Shown here piece by piece: positions 48,029 to 62,293 of a stretch of 64,000 bases of DNA. Where the stretch lies: NCBI RefSeq assembly GCF_017591435.1, contig NC_059299.1, positions 5,990,980-6,054,979 of the forward strand. The letters run 5' to 3'. Numbering within the stretch: position 1 is the first letter of the stretch; each line of letters opens with the position of its first letter. The stretch is from Portunus trituberculatus. Lineage: Eukaryota > Arthropoda > Malacostraca > Decapoda > Portunidae. The notes under the pieces were generated by a model, which was not told where the DNA came from, did not search any database, and saw only the letters and a program-made list of their open reading frames with translations. Position numbers and translations under genes: made by a program.

Positions 48029-48355
48029 TTGTATAAGCGTGAGAGAAAGTAGCCAAGGAAAAACAAGACTGTAATCAGAGAGAAAGGGAGTGAATGAGAT
48101 GAGGAAGAGGAAGAGAAGGAGAAAGACAGAGATAATAACTTAGCTGAATTGCTTGTTAATGAGGAGCTGATTAGAGGATGGATGGTGGCAAGGAATTTGA
48201 TCATGAGGAAGACAGCGAGGAGAGGAAGAAGGAAAGAAAATGGACGCTAGATGATAAAGCTGTTTGCGAAGAGAAGGGAGAGGGAAAGAGAGAGATAGGA
48301 GTCGTATTACGGAGGAGGAGAAAGCGATCAAGGACAATTAGAAGATGAAGTGTAG

Positions 48356-48431
<76 letters not shown>

Positions 48432-48717
48432 TTTGCTCATGATAAACAGAATATGGAGGATAAAAAGAAGATGGAAGAAGATAGTTATACATTAAAACGA
48501 TGGAAATAAGAGAGAAAGGAGAAAGAGAAGAGACAAATGATAAAATTGATAAGAAACTGAACCGGAAGAAATATAAGTGATAAGGAAAGAATGTTGGTAA
48601 GAAAAAGTCGTGGAAATATTAACCATGAGAAAATAGAGACAAAGAAAAGAAATGATAAGACATAATAGAAATATAATATTACACTAGATAGCAATGAAAT
48701 AGAAATCATAGAAAGGT

Positions 48718-48763
<46 letters not shown>
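48027..48763. repeat. Purine-rich block with (GA)n and (CA)n
   Basis: The plus strand is G/A-rich throughout, with (GA)n at 48358-48428 and (CA)n at 48720-48763 at the end. Confidence 0.85.
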
Positions 48764-49981
<1,218 letters not shown>

Positions 49982-50029
49982 GGTAACCGCATGAGTGCTA
50001 TTGATTAACATCGTTCACACAGGTACACG

Positions 50030-50215
50030 TATCCGCCTCCGTGGCAGTATAAAATAACGATGAGGCGCCGCGCTGAGGACCGGCTGAGAAGGTGTGAGTG
50101 GCGGCGTCCTGCTTTCAGTGCCGAGAGTGAGGGCGTGGCGTGCTGAAAATTCTCTTTGCCGACGTGTGTTGCTTTTGAGTTTCCCGATGCTCTTCACTCG
50201 CAGCCTTGACTTACC
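50030..50215 (+). promoter_or_regulatory. Possible core promoter (TATA box) in GC-richer island
   Basis: GCAGTATAAAATAACG carries a good TATA box at about 50048-50054, followed by a CpG-rich stretch containing TTTCAGTGCC, an arthropod-initiator-like TCAGT, about 65 bp downstream. The spacing is longer than the usual 25-30 bp and no coding exon follows. Weak evidence. Confidence 0.2.
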
Positions 50216-50226
50216 TGGAGGCTGGA

Positions 50227-50230
<4 letters not shown>

Positions 50231-50274
<44 letters not shown>
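50231..50274. repeat. (GA)n microsatellite
   Basis: A perfect dinucleotide tract. Confidence 0.97.
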
Positions 50275-50277
<3 letters not shown>

Positions 50278-51067
50278 GTTTTATTGATACTTATGTTTAT
50301 AGATTTACTTTTTATAACTGCCATTTCTTTTATAGTGTATTTTCATTATACATTATTATATTGTTGTATCGCGCACTAAAACAAAGAGATATTGCTTATA
50401 TGTAACAGCAACAAATAAAACCTTATGAAACTAAAATCTAAAATTATGTTTCTGTATTATATCATTTCATCCCGTCCACCACTAACAGATTACTTGTTGT
50501 ACATGTAATAGAGTCTTTTGATAATTTGCATTTACCAAAAATTCTTCGTTTCTTTTAAAGCAGTTCTTATCATGTCATTCTGCCCAACACTTGACATAGA
50601 TATTTAGTAATAACCTTAATAAAAGAGTAGTCTTGTGAAAAATAACTTAAACTAAAAACTCCCAATGTCTTTTTTACTCATTCTCTACTAAATTATATTA
50701 TTCTGGCCAGTATCATCTTAACTATCCTTCTTATCAGTATCATTTTATTTACACAGTTCCCAGCATTCCGGCGGCGGTCTGGGGAAGAGTATTAGCATAA
50801 TCTTGCGTGTAATGTGTCAATCCGATTAACACATTAAGTATGGAAATTGTATGAGGCCCCGTGTAGTGTGGCGCGAGGCTGTGAGAGCTGGTGGATGACG
50901 GGGAGAGGGGAAAGGGGAACGGGTTGATGGCTGGCGTTATAGTGGTGATGATGCTAATGATGTCTGTATTGTTGATATTGTTGCTGTTGGTGCTGTTGTT
51001 GATGATGATGATGGTGATGGTGTAGTAACAGTGGTAATAACAGCAGCATTAATAGTAGTAATGATAA
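50275..51067. other. Unique AT-rich DNA
   Basis: Degenerate GTTG/GATG triplets occur at 50940-51060. No gene seen. Confidence 0.5.
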
Positions 51068-51170
51068 TGGAGACATTTATCTGTATAGGAGCTGGCATTC
51101 AAGTGGACCTTCTTTTATTGAGAATTTTTGGTGGCCTTAGCGAGTGGCCCTTTAACATAGAAAAAGGTGT
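51068..51170 (+). repeat. Interspersed repeat family B, copy
   Basis: Contains GAGACATTTATCTGTATAGG, AGCTGGCATTCAAGTGGACC, TTTTTGGTGGCCTTAGCGAG and TGGCCCTTTAACATAGAAAA. It is more diverged than the copies at 16.8 and 34.9 kb. Confidence 0.65.
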
Positions 51171-51702
51171 AATTGGTGAAAACAAGTTAATATATACCAA
51201 ACCATCTACTTTTTCACCTTTGTACAATATTTAACCACTAAACGACAAAAAAAACGAAAGATATAGAGATAGACACCCCACATATCTCTCCCTCCATCCC
51301 TCCCCTCCCTACCTTTACCCTCCCACCAATCCCCTCTTCCCCTCTCCCAGTCCCTCCCTCACCCACATTTCTCTCTCCCTCCTTCCCTCCACTCCCTACC
51401 TTTACCTTCCCACAGTTCCCCTCTTCCGCTCTCCCCGTCCTTACCGCACCGTCACCCAGCCGATCAGTAATTCCCAGAGCATCTATTACCATCACTATTA
51501 CGGGAATGTGCATGTGTCTGTATTCGGACAAAGGGATTCATACTTTTCCTATAATTTGCACCCGTTCATCAGTCACGGGCGACATCCAGCAAATAAGTCA
51601 TAAGGGAGTACGTTCCTTTACCAATGGGTCCTTTTTTTTTTTGCTGACCTGGTTATCTCTCTTCTCTCTCGCCTTGTTTGTCTTTTTATTTGTTGTTTTA
51701 TA

Positions 51703-51705
<3 letters not shown>
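51171..51705. other. Unique DNA with a C/T-rich duplicated block
   Basis: A C-rich unit is repeated (CTCCCTCCATCCCTCCCCTC.. CTACCTTTACCCTCCCAC near 51290 and again near 51378), a period of about 88 bp. No gene seen. Confidence 0.6.
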
Positions 51706-51794
<89 letters not shown>

Positions 51795-51797
51795 TGG
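51706..51797. repeat. (GT)n microsatellite
   Basis: Dinucleotide tract with one TATG interruption near the end. Confidence 0.97.
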
Positions 51798-52958
51798 TGC
51801 TGTTGGTTATGTGCTTGTTTTTCTTTCATATTTTTTTTTGTTGTTTTTTGTGGGTGTTGGTGATGTGTATTGCTTTCTTAGGTTTGTCTCTGTTTTTTTT
51901 TCTCTCTCTCTCTTTTTGTGTATGTGTGTTTTCAGTTGCCTTGCTATCGTGGTTGTTATTGTCATTTTTGTTGTTTTTGTAATATTACTACAGCTATAAT
52001 TACTGTCACTATAACAATAACACTACTACTACTACTACTGCTACTACTACTATTCATATTCCAGCAGATTCCACCACCACTCTAGTCAAACATGAGCACT
52101 AGAGGGTACATAACATCATCATTAATTTTCCACTTACCAAGCATAGATGAACACCTTGGTTGCTAATTAATCTCTCCTTCTCCGTATTCTCCGATGCAGT
52201 GATTCCTTGTCTGTGATGTTCCTCTTCCTGTCAATATCCTTGTTAATCTGTATGTTTTCTTAACCCTCCCGAATGTATTTTTGTGTTTATTGTAGCTTTC
52301 ATTTGATTTTGTTTGATCTTTTATGCTTTTTTTTCCATATGACTGTTCTATTGGAGTGTTCTGAATCAGTCTTGGGTGAGTTTCGTGTCCATTTTGTACA
52401 GTAAGACTTCTCGATAGCATTCTTCTTTTCTAAGTCATTCAGTCAATTTTTCTACTGTCTTTATCCTATAACTGTACCATTTTTACCTGCCATATCATCT
52501 GTCACACCTTTCCTCGCCCACATCTTTCCATCTCCCATGCACAAATCCTCTAGAAATGTCCATAATTTACACACCTATCCCTTACACCTATCCCTCTTAC
52601 ACCTGTCACCCTTACCTGGTCTCTATATTCACCACCCACCTGCCCTGACCTGGCTGGATCTGAACCAATCACCACTTGTTAAAAAATACACGGCAGGAAT
52701 CCCCTTTCCATTGAGTCTCCATCGTGAATTCACATGGACTCGTTCGGCTTCCTGCCTTGTTGTATAGCGTATAACCTATCACGACCTCCCAGTAACAATG
52801 TCTACCTGTGTTTGCACGCAATGCACTTTTCTTCTACTAATTGGACTGACTGTATTGCCTAAGCCACCATTTTTTTTTTTTTTGTAAGTTAGATTTGTGG
52901 ATGTGGATACTGTGTTGCATGGGAGCTGTTGCGAAATGATTGAACTGTAGGGGTGTGG

Positions 52959-52962
<4 letters not shown>
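51798..52962. other. Unique DNA with (CTA)n patch
   Basis: CTA triplets lie at 52023-52051. Otherwise mixed, T-rich sequence with no gene. Confidence 0.5.
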
Positions 52963-53002
<40 letters not shown>

Positions 53003-53048
53003 ACAATTGAACCTCTTTTTCTTACACTGAATGACGTTGTGCTATTTT

Positions 53049-53125
<77 letters not shown>
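52963..53125. repeat. (GA)n, island, (GA)n-(TG)n
   Basis: (AG)n lies at 52963-52998. After a 53-bp island, (AG)n at 53052-53094 passes directly into (TG)n to 53125. Confidence 0.97.
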
Positions 53126-53128
<3 letters not shown>

Positions 53129-54424
53129 AGTGGTCAACGAAACACTGACAAGGGCATGGAGAGCAAGGGTCATGTAAAGCAGAAGGGTTGTGGCTACCGT
53201 CAATGTTACCTTTCCTTTTATCCTCCTTTCTGCTCCTCAATAATGAGTAACAATCGGAGGCTGGCCATGTACTCCCGTTTTCTTTTAAATTAGATACAAT
53301 ACAAACACAAGTAGGAGCATCGAGAGAAAAGATAAGATTTGGTAGAATACAATAGGAAGACAAAGTTTCTGTAAGTTTTTTAGGTTTTGTTCTTTACCTG
53401 TAGAAAGTGAGTGTGTCTTTATTTTTGTGGCTATTCTGTGTAATTTCTGAGTTAAGGGAGTAACTTTTCTGACTGTGAATAAGTTTGACGTACAGCTCTG
53501 AAAGGTCAGTGATTACATTATCCTCTCCATTTTTAGCTAACATTTAAGTAGACTAAGGAAAAAGAGAGAGAAAACTGAATATCTTTAGATTCTACGTAGT
53601 ATCATTTTTTTTTTCTTCCCTTTTTATTTTCCTCTAAATATAATGTGACTAAGCTGATATTTTTTAAGACTACTTTTAATCCCATCAATATTACCATTCC
53701 ATATTTATTTATCAAACTAAACTAATAAACCCCCAAGAATTTTCCCTTTCCTTTATATGGGATAGTATTTTTTCCCCCCTTCCCTTCTGTCTTCCCTCGA
53801 TTTTTTTCCTTTCTTGAACAACACCTTCCCTAACTCCCTTTCTCCCTCCTTACCTCCTTCCCTTGTTTCTCCTCGTATTGTAGGAGAAAATTCCAGAGAG
53901 AGTGGAAGAAAAACGAAAAAGGATTAATTTTTAGGCCAGGGAGATCAAGAAATTGTAAGGATTCGTCGTGGCTGGGTGTGTGTGTGTGTGTGTGTGTGTG
54001 GCTGTGGGTGTGTGTGTGTGTGTGTCCCTGTAGATTGTTCGAATTCTTTGGGGAACAGAGAAAAAAAAAGGTAAAGGAAGACCTCGATTGAAGAAAATTG
54101 GCTTAGTACTAAGAGCAATTTCCTACTGGCACAAATTTTTCCGACGTCTCTTGTATTTTTGGGGTTCCTTATCCTTGTATTTATGTGTGGGTTATAGCAG
54201 CGAGATTTTTACTTCTATTTATTTGAAGGAACTCTTATACATTTCTATATATCCTTATGTAGCGACATATTCCTCTCATTCTACTCCATTTCTGATTTTT
54301 TACCATTTATTTCTTCTCGTGTGGTATAGATCACTCCTTCTCTCTCTTGCTACTCTTATTTCTCCTTTTATGTTCATTTTATGTTATATATTCTGTTACT
54401 TTGTCTGTTATTATTTATCTATGT

Positions 54425-54427
<3 letters not shown>
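53126..54427. other. Unique DNA with short (GT)n
   Basis: (GT)n tracts lie at 53976-54001 and 54007-54024. No gene recognised. Confidence 0.5.

Positions 54428-54517
<90 letters not shown>
54428..54517. repeat. (GA)n microsatellite
   Basis: A perfect dinucleotide tract. Confidence 0.97.
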
Positions 54518-54523
<6 letters not shown>

Positions 54524-55180
54524 AGAGTCAGCACATCCAGTCCCTTATCTCAAAATCCATCTCATCAGTCCCTCACATCTCCTAAAGACAACCGAGGACC
54601 GTGAAGTTATTGGGACCCTCGCCAGGCTATTGTCAAAGTCACCTTAAGTCCTCCCTAAGTCACCCTGGATCACCCTGACTTACCCTGGGGCCTAATTGCA
54701 CGCCCTGTTACTCAAGACCCACCCTCGAGTCACCCTTCATTACATCACCCTGTCAGAATAATATGGATAAATGTTTACGATTTTCTGGAGGGTGAAGCGT
54801 CGAGAGAGAGTGTGGGAGAGAGTGAGAGTGAGAGAAAGTACAAGGCCACGCTCAGTTTCCCATCTTTAAAAAATATATAAGGTGATCGTTTACAGCTGAA
54901 GTGTTGCCAGTTGTTGAAATTCTGCTCTCCTGGAATCCTGAAAAGTCTGAAGATGTTGTGAAACCTACTTTTAAATTCCTCCTCCTCCTCCTCCTCCTCC
55001 TGCTCCTCCTCCTTCTCCTTCCCACAGGACACTGCAGCCTCCGCCATACACGAGAGAGATGAGATGAGGAGGGACAGGGGAAGGGGGCGCTAATGTCTTG
55101 TTGAATTTAGAGTAGGAGTAAAGGGAAGAGGAAGAGGAAAGTTGTCTGCACGCTGCCAGTTCGGAGTCTTCTGGTAACAT

Positions 55181-55217
<37 letters not shown>

Positions 55218-57417
55218 GCTGCTGCTGCTACTACTACTGGTGGCGGTGGTGGTAATAATGGTGATTCTGCCTCTTTTCCCTGTTGCTACTACCTCTCTTC
55301 TTATTTCCATTTATTATTTTTCTCCTACTCTTCCTCCTCCTCTTCTTCTTCTCCTCCACCATCACCACCACCACCACCACCACCACCTTCTCGAGACACA
55401 CTATGAATACAAAACACTTCGCTTCGTAACTCTCCACTTTTGTACTCTCTTTTCCGTTGTTGCTTCCCGTGATTTATTTATACGAGTAGATTTCGTTTTA
55501 TTTCTTCGCTTGCGTTATTTATGTCTTGGCGTTATTAATAGCACTTGGATCCCTTTTTTATTTATCACATTTATTTTGATAATTGCCACGGTATATTTCA
55601 CTCTTCGCTTTATTGTTTGGAGTATTTGGAGTGTTGTTTTTTTTATTTTTATCGTATCAGTGTATTAGAGTATGTTCATTCCTTTCTACCAGTCTCTAAT
55701 CACCAATGTCCATATTAAAAAACGCTCTGCTCTTTCACCACTACTATAAATTCGTATTGAGAAATGCTCTGCTCTCTCACCACTGCTATTTTCCAAGGCT
55801 ACAGTGATTAGCCAGGTTTTGAAGAGTGTTTCTGCTGTTAATGATATAGAAATCTTGTTAATCTGTCACCTGAACCGTGAACACACCTTTAAAAAAATTC
55901 GTGTAAATTTAGACAACGCCTTTTGAAATAGTGGAGTCAAGGCGTAGAAGTGTTTGGGAATAGGAGCCTAAGTGTCACGCTCATCAATCCTTCACCACCT
56001 AACATGACCTGAAGCAATTGTTGCTGCGTCCGGCCATTACGTCACACCTGAGTTCACCAATAACGAGGCTCGGTGCAATAAACACTTTATCACGGGAAGG
56101 TAAGTTTCGCTTTAACTCATAAGTGATAGATATACTTTGCGTTAGTGGCCGGGGAGAGGTGAGAGGGATAGATAGAGGGAGAGGGAGAGGGAGAGAGAGA
56201 GAGGGAGGGTGTGAAAGACTTAGAGTAGCAGCAGTGTAAATCCTGAAATGGTTCCCAGTATGACTTATTGTTGCCTCTGAATACTCTGCTTAACGTTTTA
56301 GTGATGGAATACCTCGGTGGAATGAAGGGAATGGTGAGGGAATGAAGTTTACTGGAGGAAGGTAGTCAAGTCTCGCTCAAACTCTCTGCCTGATATTTCA
56401 TTCTTTCTCAAGGACACAGAAAGTATACATTATAATTTCACGAGCACTGACGTTCGTGTGTATACATTTTCAATCTCTCTGCTCTGCGTTGATCTTGCAG
56501 AAACTCACTGGTTCATATTTAACTTGGAAGAATTCAAGACATGCAGATAGAAATTTCAAACGCACTGAAAGGTGAGTGTGCAATTCTTGGTTTACTCCAG
56601 TCTTGCAGAAACTCGCTGATTGATATTTAACTTCTTACAAAAAGAAAAAAAACATTACTCATTCTCTCAAAGATCTAGATGGACAAGCGTATGATTCTGT
56701 TTCATCAATTGTATTTGATGTCATTTGATATTTCGCCGCAAAACGCGCTGCAATATTCTCCATTTTCTCTTGTCGGTCTTGTCGCGTAACTATTATCGTT
56801 TCGTCAATGTCGCTAAAGGGTCGGCGCCCCCTGTCGCGTTTGATGTCCACGTAGCGTTGCTGGATGGGACACTGTCTTTGGTTACTAATGGAAATGTCAA
56901 TCGTGTTTTCGTTTCACCCTTACGATTATTTCTCCTCCATCATCATCACCTCCATCATCGTCATCATCGCTGTCATTCATCTGAAGAATTTTTCACTTCA
57001 CGCTTGTATTAAAGCGTCCATTGGGGCCAAACTGAGCGTAACAACCCTTTATCGGTCCCATTGAGGTCGGGGGGTGACGGGGAAGGGAGGGGGAGGTAGA
57101 GAGGAGTGAGAGAAAGGGAGATCGGGAGGTGGTGAAGGGGGAAGAGGGGGAACGAAGGAGCGCTGGACGTGCCTAATCCCGCCAACCCATCTTGTAAATC
57201 ACCGTCAATATGTCGTTTTCGTTCACAGTAGCGACTCGGTGTTCAAACTTTCACGAGGCGTTGGGAGCGAGTCAATGGGTGTGGTGGTGCTGGTGGTGGT
57301 GGTGCTGGTGCTGGTGGTGATCGTTTGAGGCTGTTGTGGTATAAGCTTGTAATTGTGGTAGTTACAGCAATAGTGTTGGTAGTCGTTGTAGCTGCAGGGT
57401 TTACTAATACTAGATAG
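54518..57417. other. Largely unique DNA with triplet patches
   Basis: AGTCACCCTGG-like direct repeats lie at 54650-54750, (CTC)n at 54977-55020, (CTA)n with CTG at 55180-55236 and (CCA)n at 55362-55387. Small direct duplications lie at 55719/55762 (CGCTCTGCTCTTTCACCACT) and 56493/56602 (TCTTGCAGAAACTC). A CpG-richer unique patch lies at 56720-57070. No gene can be supported. Confidence 0.5.
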
Positions 57418-57630
57418 TTAACCCCTTTCAGTACCATGACGCGTTTCCATATTCATTCTGCTTACTATTTGGTGATTTTATACAGCCTCAGAAAACTATG
57501 TGGGGGGGATAAAATAGTGAAGACTGTGGCCATTAATCTTTTGACCTCCGTAGAGCCTTCCTAATGTCAATAGAATGGTTTAATCGTACACAATTCTCAA
57601 GGTAAAAATGTGTCGCAGTATTGAAAGGGT

Positions 57631-57633
<3 letters not shown>
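57418..57633 (+). mobile_element. piggyBac-like MITE, best-preserved copy 4
   Basis: About 216 bp. TTAA lies at the left (57418-57421) and TTAG at the right (57630-57633). The left end reads CCCCTTTCAGTACCATGACG. The right end, reverse complemented, begins CCCTTTCAATACTGCGACAC, so inverted terminal repeats of about 28 bp are clear. It has no coding capacity. TTAA target duplication with CCC-starting ends is the signature of the piggyBac superfamily, so mobilisation by a piggyBac-type transposase is inferred. Confidence 0.9.
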
Positions 57634-57687
<54 letters not shown>

Positions 57688-57690
57688 TGT
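57634..57690. repeat. (GA)n microsatellite abutting the MITE
   Basis: (GA)n begins within a base or two of the MITE end and passes into a short (GT) run. Confidence 0.95.
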
Positions 57691-58099
57691 GTGAATGGCT
57701 GGTAAACTAACCCTTTGTCTTACTTTAGATTAAATAACAAGCGTACCACAAAGAACTTCGTAATGACAAGGCACTCATTTCGTTCGTTTGCCTTCCTCTA
57801 CTACTCTCCATGTCTTACTTTAAATTAAACACTGTACCTTCCCAGAAAGACACACGTAATGACAAAAGCGCTCCACTTCCTCTTACCCTTCCTTTGTATT
57901 CATTAGCGTTCCTTTACTTGTAACTACGAATCTACTGCAGTTTTTACTCCTTTATATTACTTTGCGTTCCTTTCTTAATTATTACTGGGATCTACTCATG
58001 TCTACTCCTTTGTATTCTTTTATCTTCCCTGATGCTGAAAATCTAGTACTATATATTCATCCTTTCTATTCCCTTGCGTTCCTTTGTTGCTTGTTGCAG
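57691..58099. other. Unique DNA, weak tandem structure
   Basis: GCGTTCCTTT recurs at 57907, 57964 and 58076 with ATCTACT/CTACTCCTTT.TATT between, suggesting a decayed repeat of about 60 bp. It ends in TTGCTTGTTGCAG, a good splice-acceptor match. Confidence 0.45.
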
Positions 58100-58350
58100 G
58101 GATACACGCATATCCTTATCGCGTATTTACTGAGCATTTACCGCAGCCATTTCTCACAGGGCATTGGATCCTAACGGCGCCGATGACCCGCAGCAACGAA
58201 CAGGGATCCTTTGAAAGAGAATTGGAGTTCAAACGTGGCGGTCCGGTTATGGTGCATTTATCCGTCTGGAAATCCGGCGCGCGTCCCAGAATGTTTATGA
58301 GGAGCGTTGAATGTCTCGTGTGGTGCTATGTGGGCAGCAGATATTCATGA
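58100..58350 (+). CDS. Weak candidate terminal exon, unknown function
   Basis: After TTGCTTGTTGCAG an open frame of about 83 codons ends at TGA 58348-58350. The peptide contains HWILTAPMTRSNEQGSFERE and FKRGGPVMVHLSVWKSGARP. It is not low complexity and the DNA is GC-richer than its surroundings. I recognise no family. The other frames are closed within about 75 bp of the acceptor. It could equally be a conserved non-coding element. Confidence 0.25.
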
Positions 58351-59381
58351 GCACATCCTAGTACATGAAAACAGCAGTCAGTGGGGAGGAGAAGGAGGAG
58401 GAGAAGAAGAAGGAAGAGGAGGTGGAGGAGAAGGAGAAGGAGGAGGACAATCAGAATCAGACAGCTATAGTGGAAAAAAAATGAATAGAAAAACGTAGTC
58501 AAATGTAGCGAACTTATGGACGAAAAAAGGAAAGAAAGAAGAGATAATTGATCAAAGACTAGAGAAAGAAAACAGAAACAGACTCAAAAGCGCGAGAGTA
58601 GAAAAGACAAGAAAAGGAACACACGGAAGAGAAGAGAAGGAGGAACATACAAAAACACGTCGAAGAAGAAGAGCGTACCAAATTACGTACAAAAGAAAGA
58701 AAATCGGAGAAGAGTGTACCAAGGCAGATAAGAAGAGGGAATAGACAGGCGAACGAAGGAAGGAGAAAAAAAAGGCGGAAAAAAGAACGCACTGAAACAT
58801 AACGTAGAAAAAGCAAACCAACGTAGGAAAGAAGGAAAGGAGAGGAAGGAAATAAGGAAGAAAAAGGAGAACCAACGAAAACATCACATTTTTATCGACA
58901 TTCCCATAAAGTAAAAAAATATCAGGAGGGTTTAGGTGTAAGTATCCTCCCAGAAGCTCATAGAGGCGGCTTTGTGCTCGGGATGGGTCAGAAAAAAAAA
59001 AAACCCTCCCCATTACACGCAGCAGGACGAACGACACACGCCTGAGCCTTCCTGGGAAACAAAACTTACGACGCGGCTTGCTGGGCCTTGTATCCGAATC
59101 CCTGCATTGACCTGCCTATAAGGACGGGATGAAGTCGAGTCCAGGAGTGGCGGCACCGCAAAAAAATGTTCCGCAGACACGATGACCAAGGAGAGGCGTA
59201 AAGAGAAGAGAGGATATGAGGCGTGGCGATGTGGGGTTCACGGTGGCGCATTGAGGGACATTTCAGACAGAAGCAGTGAAAGAACATAAACGTAACGATG
59301 TCCTAATGACTGTTTCTTTTCTTGTTATTGATATTATTGTTTTTGTGTGCATAATACTGGTTCTCCAATCCTGCTGCTACT
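58351..59381. other. Purine-rich then unique DNA
   Basis: The plus strand is strongly A/G-rich at 58385-58900 with GGA units. The rest is mixed. No gene seen. Confidence 0.55.
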
Positions 59382-59579
59382 AGTGCATCAGTACCAGACA
59401 TGTTTCCATATTCATTCTGCTTACTATACACCTCCAGAAACATACGTGAGGATTAAAATAATTAAGACTCTGGCCCTTAATTTTCTGGCCTCCATAAACC
59501 CTTCTTAATATATATATGAAATCGTTTAATCACACCCAAAACTCAAGGTAAAAATGCATCCCAGTACTGAAGGCTTTAA
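59382..59579 (+). mobile_element. piggyBac-like MITE, copy 5
   Basis: The left end is decayed (GCATCAGTACCAGACATGTT). The right end is well kept (AAAATGCATCCCAGTACTGA then AGGCTTTAA, with TTAA at 59576-59579). The core matches the other copies, with a deletion of the GGTGATTTTATACAG block. Confidence 0.8.
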
Positions 59580-59768
59580 ATATCTGTATTGGTATTGATA
59601 GTAGTAATAATGTTGTTACGGCTAATGCTACTGTTACTTTGTTTTAATTGGTTTGGTGATACAATTAGGGAATGATGTGGAGGCTTTAGATAGACAAAGT
59701 TTGTAAGTTATTAGGTGTATACACTTTAGAATTTCTGGACTTTTTTTCACTGAACCAATTAAGTAATG

Positions 59769-60280
<512 letters not shown>

Positions 60281-60499
60281 CAAGCCTCTAAAGCTAAACG
60301 TAATTAGGAACAAGTCTAATAAGCTCGCGAAGCAAGACGAGTGAAGTAAGCAGGGAGGCAGACAAGCAAACTGGGAAGCAATCAGAGCAGAGTGTGTAGT
60401 GCTGCCAACTCCGCTCGCTCCTGCCTGGCCACGTTGCTGCAGCTTCTCGTCTCCATCCCGACACGCCCTTCACACGTACTCCCACGGGAAAAAGCACCG

Positions 60500-61590
60500 C
60501 CCCAAGTTTTCTCTAGGTGACACACTGCAGGAGTCAGGGAGTCAGTGGTGCGTGTCCTGCCTTAACCTACCATTACCCTGGCGCCCTGAGTGTCCCGACC
60601 TGCCCCCATAAAGCTCGTCTCACCAAGTTTCCTTTTAATACTCGAAGTGACGCACGGCAGAGGCTGCGGCGTGCAGGCAGTGGTGCGTGACCTGCCTTAT
60701 CTATTCCACCGTGACCTTGGGAAGAGTGTCCTGACCTACTCTCACGACCTTTCGAGCCTGCAATGTTTTTCTTTACTGATCTGACCTGTCCATGCTTCAC
60801 TGGCTTTTTTGTTCCCGATTTTATTTTTGTCATGTTAATTACTCATTATTCATTGCCATGTACAATATCTGACTTACTTTCATATTTTGTCCAGCCTTTG
60901 ATATATTTCCTGCTCTGATGTGACTTTTTTTTCCCCGCAAGCTGTGGTGTTTTCCCTTTACTAATTTGAGCTATCTTTATTACACGCCCATCATGCAGTG
61001 GTCTTTTTCCACCACTAACCTAATCTTTTCTCTTTTGTCTGTCCTGCAGCGATTCATTTGCCATCCGTCATTCTTGCTTACCGTCCATAAAAGTGTTTTC
61101 CCTCCACTTAGCTGCTGTCTCATCTAATCTTATGACATACCCTTGTTTTTTTCTTTTTTGTACATTGATATGACCTACCGAGTCTGCAGTATTTTCTTCT
61201 TTCCTCATTATTCAACTTATCTACCCAGTTTTTCCCCTCTCACGTGACCTATTCTTATGACCCAGTGCTGTTTTTTTTTTTCTTATAGTGACATGACCTA
61301 CGAGTCCGCAGTATTTTCTTCTTTTTTTCCCATTATTCAATCTTACCTACCCAGTCATCCTCCTCTCACGTGACCTATCTATTCTTATGACCTAGTGTTG
61401 TTTTTTTTCCTTCCATTGAAATAACCTATCGAATCTGTAATATGTCCTTTCCCCCCCCCCATTCAATTTCACCTACCCACTTTTCACCCCCTCTCCCCTG
61501 ACCTATCTACCCTTATGACTTACCGCTGCCTTTTTCCCTCACTAACTTGACCTACGGAGCCAGTGGTGTTTTTTTTTTTTTTCCTGTATC
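60500..61590. repeat. Diverged tandem array, about 120-145-bp unit
   Basis: Repeated blocks include CAGTGGTGCGTG(T/A)CCTGCCTTA (60543, 60680) and AGTGTCC(C/T)GACCT (60591, 60725). From 61130 there are recurring TGACCTACGAGTC(T)GCAGTATTTTCTTCTTT, ATTATTCAA(T)CTTA.CTACCCAGT, CTCTCACGTGACCTAT and TTCTTATGACC.AGTG.TGTTTTTT. At least four units are clear between 61170 and 61585. Confidence 0.8.
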
Positions 61591-62293
61591 GGTTCATTAC
61601 GCTGAGGTTAAATACGATCCATACAGGAAGGTATCGTGGTATTAATAGGCGGTAGCGGGTAAGGGTTCATTATACATTGCATTATACGACCCTCGGCGCG
61701 GAAAGAGGGCGTGATCTGGCGCCGGTGGTGAATATCAATACTGTCATTTATAGTATCAATGATAATAGCGAGCTCCGTGTTGACTTCCCGTCCCAGGTCA
61801 GCGAGGCGTCAGGTCAGGTCAAATTGTATCTAGGTCATGTGTTACTTAGTCTTGCTTAAAATTTTGTTTATCTCTTTTTGAGTCTTCGTTTTCCTTTCTT
61901 TGTTTTATTTTGTTTAGTTGTGTTCTCTCTTTTTTTCCTTTCCTCCCCATTCTGTTTTGCTTATTTGTCATTATAAACATTTTTCCTTCTCTTTTCTTTT
62001 TCTTTGCTTCTTTTCTTGCTTGTCGTTAATTAGGTCTTCTTTCCTTCTTTTCTTTTTCCCAAATGCTTTCAATTTTATTTATTCCTCATTACACACTTTT
62101 CCCTCTCTTTCCTTATCCTTTACCAATTAACTCGAGCTTTTCTCTTCCTTTACTGATCCACTCATCTTTATTCCCTTCCCTTTAACTGCTCTCAATTTTG
62201 TTTATTTGTCATTGCACACATTTATCCTCTCTTTCCCCTTTTTTCCTCTTATTTATTCACTTTCGTCCTTTCCCTTCCCTCCGCCGCGGTCAG
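61591..62293. other. Unique then T/C-rich DNA
   Basis: T/C-rich from 61860, ending in TTTCCCTTCCCTCCGCCGCG then GTCAG, a possible splice acceptor. No other gene signal. Confidence 0.5.
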
